A stretch of 31,060 nucleotides of DNA from Candidatus Aminicenantes bacterium UBA4820 (GTDB taxonomy: Bacteria > Acidobacteriota > UBA4820): the NCBI GenBank assembly GCA_002402325.1, contig DHFQ01000170.1, forward strand, positions 12,217 through 43,276. Reading direction: 5' to 3'. A program made the position numbers and the translations under genes. Shown here one piece after another: positions 1 to 7,340 of this stretch. The notes beneath the pieces were generated by a model. The model was not told where the DNA came from, made no database searches, and saw nothing but the letters and a program-made list of their open reading frames with translations. Every line of letters begins with the position of its first letter. Within the stretch, counting starts at the first letter, position 1.

Positions 1-368
1 CCAAGAATTTGCTAAATTTTGTATAATCCTTAAGCCAATATTCTTTTTTAATAATTTTCAGAAAATTTCAAAATTTTACGAAAACATTAAAAGTTTGTAA
101 ATGACCTCTACATTTAATAAGGTAGATAAAAAAGGGTCTTATTTGCTTTAATATATTGATTTGTTTTCGTATTGAAATGATAATTACAAGTAACATTTTC
201 ACAATAAGATTGGGTTGATGACCTACAAGGTAAAAAATGTTAGATAACAAAGACATTGATGTGTAAAAGACACAAAGAAGGGGGCTTTCAATATCGCATT
301 TTTTATGAAGAGGTTCACTTGACAATTTACTGTCAAAGTTGTAACTTTTTACCTAAAAGGGGAGACCT
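1..368. other. A/T-rich intergenic region at the left edge
   Basis: No convincing gene is seen here. Reading frames of about 85 codons exist on the minus strand, but they have no recognisable motif and only low-complexity A/T-driven composition. The only interpretable signal is the promoter and palindrome at 319-347 in front of the oxidoreductase operon. The upstream neighbour lies outside the window. Confidence 0.5.
319..347 (+). promoter_or_regulatory. Promoter of the 2-oxoacid oxidoreductase operon, overlapped by a palindrome
   Basis: A perfect -35 box TTGACA (319-324) is followed after 17 bp by TAACTT (342-347), with the first ATG at 369 behind the ribosome-binding site AGGGGAG. The -35 box is one arm of the inverted repeat TTGACAATTTACTGTCAA (319-336, 6-bp arms, 6-bp spacer), which could be an operator. 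The promoter is inferred from the hexamers and spacing. Confidence 0.5.
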
Positions 369-1115
369 ATGGATTTTAAAAAGGCGTTAGATTCTTTAGA
401 AAAACCAATATCAATTCTTGTAGGGCATTATGGCTCAGGAAAAACTGAGATTGCCGTGAACCTCGCTTTTTTATGGAAAGAATTGAAAAAGGAAGTTACA
501 ATAGTTGATCTTGATTTGATTAAACCTTACTTCAGATGCAGGCTTTTGAGAGAAGATTTCAAGGCAAGAGTGATAAGACTTGTGGCACCTGAAGGAGGCA
601 CATTTTATGGCGATCTCCCAATTTTAATGCCCGAAGCGAGAGGGGTTTTAGAAAAGTCTTTAAAGGATAGAGAAAAAGTAATTCTTGATGTTGGAGGGGA
701 TGACCTTGGAGCAAGAGTGCTTGGAAGTTTAAGCGACATAATAAACGAGGAAAGAACTGACCTTCTATTTGTTATAAACACAAAAAGACCCTTTGCAGAG
801 GATAGCGAGAATGTTATAAAAAAAATAAGAGAGGTGGAATCTTCAGCCCAGAGAAAAATCACAGGGCTTATTGCAAACAGCCATCTTATGAATGAAACTT
901 CTTATGAGGACATCTTGTCGGGAGTTGAATGCACTGCGGAAGTTTCGGATAGGACTTTAATTCCTGTTAAGTTTTGTGCGATAATAAATACTTTAGGAGC
1001 GGAAATTTCCCAAAGGGGGGGAATAGATATTCCAATTCTTCCGCTTGAAAGACATATCCTTCCTCCTTTTGATGAACCCCCCAAAGGATTTCTCCGTCCA
1101 CCTTCTATGGTTTAA
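369..1115 (+). CDS. P-loop ATPase (CobQ/MinD/ParA-like) linked to the oxidoreductase
   Basis: This 248-residue cytoplasmic protein opens with a Walker A loop, GHYGSGKTE (residues 19-27), followed by VDLDLIKPYFR (about 46-56). That arrangement recalls the MinD/CobQ/Fer4_NifH class of P-loop NTPases, in which an Asp-rich strand follows the P-loop. A later LDVGGDDLGA stretch fits the Walker B/switch region. It sits 14 bp before the ferredoxin-beta subunit and heads the operon, so a role in assembly, cofactor loading or regulation of the oxidoreductase is an inference from position. The start is supported by an AGGGGAG ribosome-binding site. The exact function is unknown, but the ATPase assignment is firm. 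Confidence 0.8.
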   Translation: MDFKKALDSLEKPISILVGHYGSGKTEIAVNLAFLWKELKKEVTIVDLDLIKPYFRCRLLREDFKARVIRLVAPEGGTFYGDLPILMPEARGVLEKSLKDREKVILDVGGDDLGARVLGSLSDIINEERTDLLFVINTKRPFAEDSENVIKKIREVESSAQRKITGLIANSHLMNETSYEDILSGVECTAEVSDRTLIPVKFCAIINTLGAEISQRGGIDIPILPLERHILPPFDEPPKGFLRPPSMV

Positions 1116-1129
1116 GAAAGGAGATACAA

Positions 1130-2095
1130 ATGCCTACAGTAATTGTTGAAAAGGACAGATGCAAAGGTTGCACCCTTTGCGTTGACATCTGCCCGTACGA
1201 TGTTCTTGAAATGTCAAAAGAGATTAATGCAAAAGGGTATTTCTTTCCATTTATGAAAAACCCGGAGGCGTGCAACGGTTGTAGACACTGCGCTATTATT
1301 TGCCCTGATACCGCAATTCAGGTTGAAGTAAAAGGAAAAGTAAATGAGAGACCTAAGTCGCTTTCTGAAACGCAGGTTCATTACTGTCCCGGCTGTCATC
1401 ACGGAATTGTTCACAGGCTTGTTGCTGAAGCGATTGACGCCTTGAATATTCAGGACAGAACAGTTGGCATCGCACCCGTTGGTTGTTCGGTTCTTGCTTA
1501 CAACTATTTCAATGTTGATATGCACGAAGCGTCCCACGGAAGGGCTGCTGCTGTTGCAACGGGAATAAAAAGGGGTAGGCCTGATTTGATCGTTTTCAGT
1601 TATCAGGGAGATGGAGACCTTGCATCAATTGGAATGGCTGAAACAGTTCATGCCGCAAATAGAGGCGAAAAGATAACGGTAATTTTCATTAATAATGCAA
1701 TTTATGGAATGACAGGTGGACAGATGGCTCCAACAACACTCGTAGGACAGGTCGCAACCACCTGCCCCCTTGGAAGGAATCCTGATCTTGCAGGATATCC
1801 AATAAGAATGTGTGAAATGCTCAAAGAGTTGAAAACACCTGCCTACATCACGAGAGTTGCGGTTTATAATGCAAAAACAGTTATGCAGGCAAAACAGGCG
1901 ATCAAGAAGGCTTTTGACTATCAGGTAAAGGGCGTTTGTTATTCATTTGTAGAAGTTCTTTCTGCCTGTCCGACAGGGTGGGGAATGAACCCTCCTGACG
2001 CTTCAAGATGGGTTGAGGGAAGTATGGTTCCATACTATCCGCTTGGTGAATTCAAAACCCCCGAAAAAGGGGTTGTGAAAGAAACGGAGAGATAA
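1130..2095 (+). CDS. 2-oxoacid:ferredoxin oxidoreductase, fused ferredoxin (delta) and TPP-binding beta subunit
   Basis: Residues 1-60 carry two 4Fe-4S motifs, C11-x2-C14-x2-C17-x3-C21 and C48-x2-C51-x2-C54-x3-C58. From about residue 80 the protein is a thiamine-diphosphate-binding beta subunit. It has the additional cluster cysteines CPGC (86, 89) and C119, and the TPP/Mg motif GDGD (160-163) followed by a later NNAIYGMTGGQ stretch. Together with the gamma and alpha subunits downstream it would oxidatively decarboxylate a 2-oxoacid to an acyl-CoA and reduce ferredoxin. In many relatives the delta and beta chains are separate; here they are one 321-residue chain. Substrate (2-oxoglutarate or branched-chain 2-oxoacid) cannot be decided. 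The ribosome-binding site is AAAGGAG. Confidence 0.93.
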   Translation: MPTVIVEKDRCKGCTLCVDICPYDVLEMSKEINAKGYFFPFMKNPEACNGCRHCAIICPDTAIQVEVKGKVNERPKSLSETQVHYCPGCHHGIVHRLVAEAIDALNIQDRTVGIAPVGCSVLAYNYFNVDMHEASHGRAAAVATGIKRGRPDLIVFSYQGDGDLASIGMAETVHAANRGEKITVIFINNAIYGMTGGQMAPTTLVGQVATTCPLGRNPDLAGYPIRMCEMLKELKTPAYITRVAVYNAKTVMQAKQAIKKAFDYQVKGVCYSFVEVLSACPTGWGMNPPDASRWVEGSMVPYYPLGEFKTPEKGVVKETER

Positions 2096-2096
2096 A

Positions 2097-2636
2097 ATGT
2101 ATAAAGAAATTGTTCTTGCAGGATTTGGTGGTCAGGGAGTTTTGCTCATAGGAAAATTTTTGGCTTATGCAGGAATGAAGATGGGTAATGAAGTTACATG
2201 GATGCCCGCTTATGGTCCAGAAATGCGTGGAGGAACATGTAACTGCACGGTTGTTATCTCTGATAAACAAATCGGGTCTCCAATGAGTAAACATCCCCAC
2301 GGTTTGATTGCCCTGAATCTTCCCTCTCTTGACAAATTTGAGCAAAGCGTGAGAGGTGATGGAATTATTATTGTCAACACCTCTCTCATCAATAGAAAAG
2401 TGGGAAGAAACGATGTAAAAGTTGTTGAAGTTCCGGCAAACGAGATAGCAATTGAATGTGGAAGTGCTAAAGCAGCGAATATGGTTGCTCTTGGTGCTTA
2501 CATTGGTGCTTCAAACATTGCTGATATGGAATTGATCAAGGAAATTCTCTCAGAAAATTTTGCCGCAAAGCCAAAACTTATTGAAGTAAATCACAAGGCT
2601 TTGACAAAAGGCTATGAGATAGCAAAAGGAGTTTAA
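2097..2636 (+). CDS. 2-oxoacid:ferredoxin oxidoreductase, gamma subunit
   Basis: This 179-residue protein starts with the characteristic gamma-subunit sequence LAGFGGQGVLLIGKFLAYAG. It continues with MPAYGPEMRGGTCNCTVVIS, the conserved Gly/Arg loop that contacts CoA and the TPP domain in this family. Only 1 bp separates it from the preceding stop codon, and the alpha-subunit gene follows after 1 bp, so the subunits are almost certainly co-translated. The length is normal for the KorC/VorA/PorC gamma family. It acts in the cytoplasm as part of the complex encoded by 1130-3696. Confidence 0.93.
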   Translation: MYKEIVLAGFGGQGVLLIGKFLAYAGMKMGNEVTWMPAYGPEMRGGTCNCTVVISDKQIGSPMSKHPHGLIALNLPSLDKFEQSVRGDGIIIVNTSLINRKVGRNDVKVVEVPANEIAIECGSAKAANMVALGAYIGASNIADMELIKEILSENFAAKPKLIEVNHKALTKGYEIAKGV

Positions 2637-2637
2637 G

Positions 2638-3696
2638 ATGGCAAAAAAACTTTTGAAAGGTTGTGAAGCAATTGGCGAGGCTGCAATTCAGGCGGGTTGC
2701 AGGCTTTTCTTTGGTTATCCTATTACTCCACAAAATGAAATTCCTGAGTATATGTCTTTAAGACTTCCTCAGGTTGGAGGAATGTTTGTTCAAGCAGAAA
2801 GCGAAGTGGCTACGAGCAATATGCTTTATGGTGCCGCTGGTGCAGGATGCAGATGCTTTACCTCATCATCAAGTCCAGGGATAAGTTTGATGCAGGAAGG
2901 AATCTCATACATAGCCGGTGCCGAACTTCCCGTTGTTTTTATAAACATTATGAGGGGAGGTCCCGGACTTGGTGGAATTTTGCCATCACAATCGGACTAT
3001 TTTCAAGCAACCAAGGGTGGAGGACACGGAGATTACAGATGTCTTGTTCTTGCTCCATCAACGGTTCAGGAGGCAGCAGACCTTGTTCAGATAGCCTTTG
3101 ACCTTGCGGACAAATATAGAAATCCAGTCTATGTTCTTGGTGATGGCTTAATTGGACAAATGATGGAACCCGTTGAATTTAAAATTCAAGGAGTTAAACC
3201 TGAAGATTTCCCGGAAAAACCGTGGGCAACTACTGGGGCAAAAGGTAGAAAACCAAACATTATCAACTCACTTTATCTTGATCCTGAGGACCTTGAAAAA
3301 CACAACTTGAAATTGAAAAAGAAGTTTGATGAGATGGAGAAAAATGAGAAGAGATGGGAAGTTTTTAATTTGAATGAAAAGAATGACATTCTTTTTGTTG
3401 CTTATGGGAGCGTTGCAAGAATAGCAAAAACCTCAATTGAGTTACTCAAAGAAAAGGGGATAAATGCAGCACTTTTCAGGCCCATAACTCTCTTTCCATT
3501 TCCCGGTGAGGAACTTGTTAAATCCGCTTCAAAATGCAATAAAATTCTTGTCTCTGAACTTTCCACAGGGCAGATGATTGAAGATGTTAAATTCCATCTT
3601 GGAAAAGAGAGAGAAGTTGCCTTCTACGGCAGAGTAGGCGGAATGATAATGACCCCGGAAGAACTTGTTGATGAGGCTGTAAAACTTTTAAAGTAG
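2638..3696 (+). CDS. 2-oxoacid:ferredoxin oxidoreductase, alpha subunit (KorA/VorB-like)
   Basis: This 352-residue alpha chain contains the N-terminal pyrimidine-binding TPP domain with FFGYPITPQNEIPEYM and the conserved Glu-containing segment VQAESEVATSNMLYGAAGAG. Next comes FTSSSSPGISLMQEG and then a C-terminal transketolase-like domain II (DILFVAYGSVARIAKTSI, about residues 249-266). This order is typical of KorA/VorB proteins, which are shorter than full pyruvate:ferredoxin oxidoreductases. It completes the delta-beta, gamma, alpha complex. The 2-oxoglutarate versus 2-oxoisovalerate choice is open; the absence of TCA-cycle neighbours gives no help. Confidence 0.93.
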   Translation: MAKKLLKGCEAIGEAAIQAGCRLFFGYPITPQNEIPEYMSLRLPQVGGMFVQAESEVATSNMLYGAAGAGCRCFTSSSSPGISLMQEGISYIAGAELPVVFINIMRGGPGLGGILPSQSDYFQATKGGGHGDYRCLVLAPSTVQEAADLVQIAFDLADKYRNPVYVLGDGLIGQMMEPVEFKIQGVKPEDFPEKPWATTGAKGRKPNIINSLYLDPEDLEKHNLKLKKKFDEMEKNEKRWEVFNLNEKNDILFVAYGSVARIAKTSIELLKEKGINAALFRPITLFPFPGEELVKSASKCNKILVSELSTGQMIEDVKFHLGKEREVAFYGRVGGMIMTPEELVDEAVKLLK

Positions 3697-3705
3697 GAGT
3701 GAAAT

Positions 3706-4218
3706 ATGGATGCAAGAGATAAAATTCTTTCAATTTTAAAAGAGGCGTATCAGGTTGAAATCAATGGATACACCTTCTACTCTATGACTGCAAAAGAGGC
3801 AAAGAACGAAGCGACAAAAGAACTTTTTGATAAACTTGCAAAAGATGAAGTAGAACATCAAAACTACCTTAAAGGTGTTGCAAAAAGATTTTCAACTGAA
3901 GGGACAGAGGATGCCTTCAAAGTCAAACTTACAAAGCCTTCAATGGGTGAGTTTGTCTCTAAACTTTTCACAGACAAATTCATAAGTCAGGCAAAAGGTG
4001 CACAGTTTGAACTTGGTGCAGTTTCCGTCGGGATGACCCTTGAGACAAACGCTATGGAAATATTCAGAAGGGCTCAAGAAGGGACAGAATCAAAAGAAGT
4101 GAAGGAATTTTATTCCTTCCTACACAACTGGGAAAAGGAGCATTTTGATTCTCTTAAGAATTTCTACGACCAGTTGAGAAAAGGTTTCTGGGAAGAGGGC
4201 AACTTTTCTCCCTTCTGA
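3706..4218 (+). CDS. Rubrerythrin/ferritin-like di-iron protein
   Basis: This 170-residue, largely helical protein carries ferritin-like di-iron ligand motifs: the Glu in EINGYTFY (about residue 18), the EVEHQNYL helix with an E-x2-H pair, a central Glu-rich helix (FELGAVSVGMTLETNA) and a last helix EKEHFDSL with a second E-x2-H pair. It lacks the C-terminal rubredoxin-type CxxC domain of classical rubrerythrin. Such proteins reduce peroxide or store and handle iron in the cytoplasm of anaerobes. It lies 9 bp after the oxidoreductase alpha gene, so a role protecting oxygen-sensitive Fe-S enzymes of the operon is a reasonable inference. Confidence 0.85.
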   Translation: MDARDKILSILKEAYQVEINGYTFYSMTAKEAKNEATKELFDKLAKDEVEHQNYLKGVAKRFSTEGTEDAFKVKLTKPSMGEFVSKLFTDKFISQAKGAQFELGAVSVGMTLETNAMEIFRRAQEGTESKEVKEFYSFLHNWEKEHFDSLKNFYDQLRKGFWEEGNFSPF

Positions 4219-4234
4219 TTGATTCTTATTTGTT

Positions 4235-5341
4235 ATGGTAAAAGATTCAACCTTTAATTTCAAGGAGTATTACTATCCTCTTGTCTCTGATAAGGAATGG
4301 CTTGATTATCGGTGGCAACTTTCAAATAGAATCACAAATCTTGAAGACCTTCATAACTATTTAAAAATAAATGATCAAGATTTTTCCTATCTTAAAAAGT
4401 TTGAAGATAGGTTGAATCTTTCAATTACTCCCTACTATCTTTCTTTAATAAATCCTTTAGATGAGTTTGATCCGATTAAACTTCAGTGTGTCCCATCGCC
4501 TCTTGAATTTCAAGATGACGAGGGAATGGAAGACCCTCTTGGTGAAGAATCCTTGATGAATGTCAAAGATGTCATCCACAAATATCCCGACAGAATTCTA
4601 TTTCTTGTTACGAATCAATGCCCTGTCTATTGCAGACATTGCTTTAGAAGAAATAAATGGGGAAAGTCTCTTGAAACAAAGATAGATTTTCAAAACCTGA
4701 TTGAATACATCAAAAAAAATAGCGAGGTAAGGGAAGTAATAATTTCTGGAGGTGAACCACTTATTCTATCTTCAGATCATCTTGAATCTATCTTAAAAGA
4801 GTTAAGAAAAATTGATCAAATTGAAGTTATAAGAATTGCATCAAGAGTCCCCGTTGTTCTTCCTCAAAGGATTGATGAAGAGATTATTCAAATTCTAAAA
4901 AACTATTCGCCAATCTGGTTTATAACCCACTTCAACCATCCCGGAGAAATAACAGAACTTTCAACCAAAGCATTAAGAAAACTTATAGAAAATGGAATAG
5001 CAGTTTTAAATCAAAGTGTGCTTTTAAAGGGGATAAACGATGATTCAAAAACCCTTGAAAAACTTTTTAGAAACCTTATAAAAATTGGTGTAAAGCCCTA
5101 CTACCTCTTTCAGTGCGACCCCGCAAAGGGAGTTAAACACTTAAGAACCTCGGTATTTAAAGGGATTGAAATAATAAAAGAGTTAAACGGCAAACTTTCA
5201 GGAATTGCAGTTCCAAAGTTTGCAATTGATCTTCAAGGTGGAGGAAAGGTGAATCTTGAGCCAAACTCAATTGAGTCAATAAATGAAAACTCAATAGTAG
5301 TAAAAAACTTTCAGGGAAAACTTTACGAATATAAAACCTGA
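4235..5341 (+). CDS. KamA-family radical SAM enzyme (lysine 2,3-aminomutase-like)
   Basis: The 368-residue protein has the radical SAM motif C129-x3-C133-x2-C136 within NQCPVYCRHCFRR, the SAM-binding ISGGEPL, and the family segments FITHFNHPGEIT, LNQSVLLKGIND and FQCDPAKG. Near the C-terminus AIDLQGGGK supplies the Lys expected to hold PLP. The Asp residues in FQCDPAKG and AIDLQGG correspond to the two that bind the lysine side chain in true lysine 2,3-aminomutase, so lysine is a plausible substrate. Glutamate 2,3-aminomutases lack them. No good ribosome-binding site precedes the ATG 17 bp after the preceding stop codon. The product, beta-lysine, could feed lysine fermentation or an osmolyte pathway; no partner genes are visible. 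Confidence 0.88.
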   Translation: MVKDSTFNFKEYYYPLVSDKEWLDYRWQLSNRITNLEDLHNYLKINDQDFSYLKKFEDRLNLSITPYYLSLINPLDEFDPIKLQCVPSPLEFQDDEGMEDPLGEESLMNVKDVIHKYPDRILFLVTNQCPVYCRHCFRRNKWGKSLETKIDFQNLIEYIKKNSEVREVIISGGEPLILSSDHLESILKELRKIDQIEVIRIASRVPVVLPQRIDEEIIQILKNYSPIWFITHFNHPGEITELSTKALRKLIENGIAVLNQSVLLKGINDDSKTLEKLFRNLIKIGVKPYYLFQCDPAKGVKHLRTSVFKGIEIIKELNGKLSGIAVPKFAIDLQGGGKVNLEPNSIESINENSIVVKNFQGKLYEYKT

Positions 5342-5376
5342 TCATCCCTATCCGCAAGATTTCAGCAAGCGTTGGT

Positions 5377-5401
5377 GAAGAACCATCTCCTCCTCTCAGG
5401 A
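5377..5401 (+). repeat. 25-bp dispersed repeat, left copy (inverted relative to 9929-9953)
   Basis: These 25 bases match the reverse complement of 9929-9953 at 24 of 25 positions (the single difference is T/C at the 15th base). The copy begins GAAGAACCATCTCC and ends CTCTCAGGA. The pair brackets the restriction-modification relic, the Gabija genes and the TcmP/DUF5131 genes. It could mark the island boundary or simply be a repeat that accumulates between genes. Confidence 0.6.
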
Positions 5402-5441
5402 GAAGTAGAACCACCCCCTTCTTTCAGGATAAAAAGAAGAA

Positions 5442-5518
5442 TCTCCCCCTCGCAGGGGGAGACAGAGAGGGGGTTTCCATTTCCTCCTCCCATCTCAGGG
5501 GAGGCCGGGAGAGGTTTC
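5442..5518 (+). repeat. Two tandem G/C-rich hairpin repeat units
   Basis: Unit one is a perfect 9-bp stem with a 3-base loop (TCTCCCCCT, CGC, AGGGGGAGA; 5442-5462) followed by GAGAGGGGGTTTCC (5464-5477). Unit two, about 43 bp later, is CCTCCC, spacer, GGGAGG (5486-5504) followed by GGGAGAGGTTTCC (5506-5518). The stem plus TTTCC layout repeats with substitutions. The extreme G/C richness contrasts with the surrounding sequence. It resembles small non-coding palindromic elements that spread in intergenic DNA, and the first stem might also terminate transcription from the KamA-like gene. Confidence 0.5.
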
Positions 5519-5550
5519 CTTATTTGCTTTCAAATTGCAAAATAAAATGA

Positions 5551-5643
5551 ACAACCTATTTAGAAACCGAGATTGACACCCTCGTATTTCAGTTATAAAA
5601 TCTAACCGAAGAGGAGATAGAGATTGTGGAAGGGAAAAAACAG
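5551..5643 (+). pseudogene. Stop-interrupted C-terminal relic of a restriction-modification/N6-adenine methylase protein
   Basis: Reading the frame from 5551 gives TTYLETEIDTLVFQL, a TAA stop at 5596-5598, then NLTEEEIEIVEGKKQEE running into the gajA ribosome-binding site. From memory of the family, many type IIG and Eco57I-like DNA methylase/restriction proteins end in a segment of the form LVYxLYxLTEEEIxIVE, where a Tyr sits exactly at the place of the stop. A single change of TAT to TAA would account for it. Only the last 25-30 codons survive; a TGA at 5548-5550 blocks the frame upstream. The identification rests on this short motif alone. Confidence 0.5.
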
Positions 5644-5651
5644 GAGGAATT

Positions 5652-7340
5652 ATGGCAAAAATATATAGGCTTGATATTAAAAATTATAGAGGGATAAAAG
5701 AATTTTCTTGTACTTTTACGGACATCAACTTAATATGCCTTGTCGGTAGAGGCGATTCAGGTAAAACAACAATTTTAAATGCTATTTACTATGTTCTTAA
5801 TCCTAATTGGAATTTAGTTTTTTACGATACCGACTTCTATAATCGTAATACTGATAACCCGATAGAAATTGAGGCAACTTTGATAGACCTTCCAACTGAA
5901 TTATTAACAGAAGATAAATATGGTCTCCATATAAGAGGTATTGATAAAATAAATAATGAGATTAAAGATGATCTAAAAGATGATTATGAAAAAGCTTTAA
6001 CAATCAAACTGGAAGTAAAAAAGGATTTGGAACCAAAATGGTATATAATAAATAGCAGGCAGGAGAGCCCAACTTTAATATCAGCTTATGATAGGAAAAA
6101 ACTAAATACATTTATGATCTCTGATTATTTAGATATCCATTTTTCTTGGAGAAATGGAAGTCCATTATACTCTTTACTAAAGAACCAAGATTTTGATGTA
6201 TCAGTAGATACAATTTTATCTAATATCAATAGAGGGGTAAAAAAGGAAATTGATAATTATCCATTTGAACAATTTAAGAATATAATTAATAATATAACTA
6301 AAGAAGCAGAATATTTAGGAATAACGATAAATGACATATCTACTTCGATAGATTTTAAGGATATTTCAATAAACGAAGGAAAGTTAAGTCTTCATCAAGA
6401 CAAAATTCCACTACGACTTAAAGGTAAAGGAACAAAAAGGCTATTATCCATTGCTATACAAATGGAATTAGTTAAATGTGGAGGAATAATATTAATTGAT
6501 GAAATAGAACAGGGATTGGAACCAGATAGAATAAAAAATTTGATAAGGAGTTTATATAAAAACACTAAAGGACAAATATTTATAGCAACTCATTCACAAG
6601 GGGTAATTGAAGAACTTGAAGTAAAAAATATTTTTTTAATAAATAAAAATGGTGAAGATCAAACAAAATGTAAAAATATTGATGAAAATTTTCAAAACTT
6701 AACAAGAGCCTGCCCGGAAGCAATATATGCTAAAAAAGTTATTGTCTGTGAGGGGAAGACTGAGATTGGAATATGTCGTGCTTTAGATAATTATAATAGA
6801 AATAATGGAAACTCTAATTTTTCAGCGTTAGATATTGTATATACTGATGGAAGAGGAGATAATTTCCCTGATAGAGCATGTAAATTAAAAAAACTTGGAT
6901 TAGATGTTTGTGTTATTTGTGATTCAGATAAGGATAATAAAATAAGCCCAACAAAAGATGAAATGCGTAAACAAGGAATTCAAATATTTGATTGGGATGA
7001 TAAAAATTCAATTGAACAACAGGTTTTTAATGATTTACCATGTAGCGGAATAAGGGAATTATGGGAATACATTAAAAGCGAAAACAATCTAAGCGAAGAA
7101 TCACTAAAAAATACTATTCAGAAGGAACTTTCAAAGGATTTAAATGATAATTGGAAAAAGGATGACTCTATAAAAAAAAGGGAAGCTTGTGGAATAATTG
7201 CAAACCAAGATAAATGGTTTAAACGAATTGATCATGGAGAGTTTCTTGGAAATATTATCTTTAAATATTTTAATGAAATCAAAGATAAAAAATTAGGTAA
7301 ACAATTAGAATTGCTATTAAATTGGACAAAACATGAGTGA
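5652..7340 (+). CDS. gajA: Gabija-type GajA: OLD-family ATPase with TOPRIM nuclease domain
   Basis: The 562-residue protein begins with an ABC/SMC-like ATPase: Walker A GRGDSGKTT (32-40), a signature-like segment KGKGTKRLLSIAIQ (257-270), Walker B GGIILIDEIEQGL (277-289) and switch His in IATHSQ (311-316). A TOPRIM domain follows with IVCEGKTE (364-371, Glu367) and VICDSDKD (421-428, Asp424 and Asp426). This order and length match GajA (about 580 residues), the DNA-nicking subunit of the Gabija anti-phage system. The UvrD-like gene next door with an 8-bp overlap is the diagnostic partner. Codon use is strongly A/T-biased (ATA, TTA, AAT) compared with its flanks, which suggests acquisition. 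Ribosome-binding site CAGGAGG precedes the ATG. Confidence 0.88.
   Translation: MAKIYRLDIKNYRGIKEFSCTFTDINLICLVGRGDSGKTTILNAIYYVLNPNWNLVFYDTDFYNRNTDNPIEIEATLIDLPTELLTEDKYGLHIRGIDKINNEIKDDLKDDYEKALTIKLEVKKDLEPKWYIINSRQESPTLISAYDRKKLNTFMISDYLDIHFSWRNGSPLYSLLKNQDFDVSVDTILSNINRGVKKEIDNYPFEQFKNIINNITKEAEYLGITINDISTSIDFKDISINEGKLSLHQDKIPLRLKGKGTKRLLSIAIQMELVKCGGIILIDEIEQGLEPDRIKNLIRSLYKNTKGQIFIATHSQGVIEELEVKNIFLINKNGEDQTKCKNIDENFQNLTRACPEAIYAKKVIVCEGKTEIGICRALDNYNRNNGNSNFSALDIVYTDGRGDNFPDRACKLKKLGLDVCVICDSDKDNKISPTKDEMRKQGIQIFDWDDKNSIEQQVFNDLPCSGIRELWEYIKSENNLSEESLKNTIQKELSKDLNDNWKKDDSIKKREACGIIANQDKWFKRIDHGEFLGNIIFKYFNEIKDKKLGKQLELLLNWTKHE

Noticed and set aside
68..325. 85-codon minus-strand frame at the left edge
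   Set aside because: Low-complexity A/T-driven composition, no motif, and it overlaps the operon promoter.
5377..5518. CRISPR-like array
   Set aside because: The repeated units are imperfect hairpins only about 43 bp apart, with no unique spacers of equal length and no cas genes.
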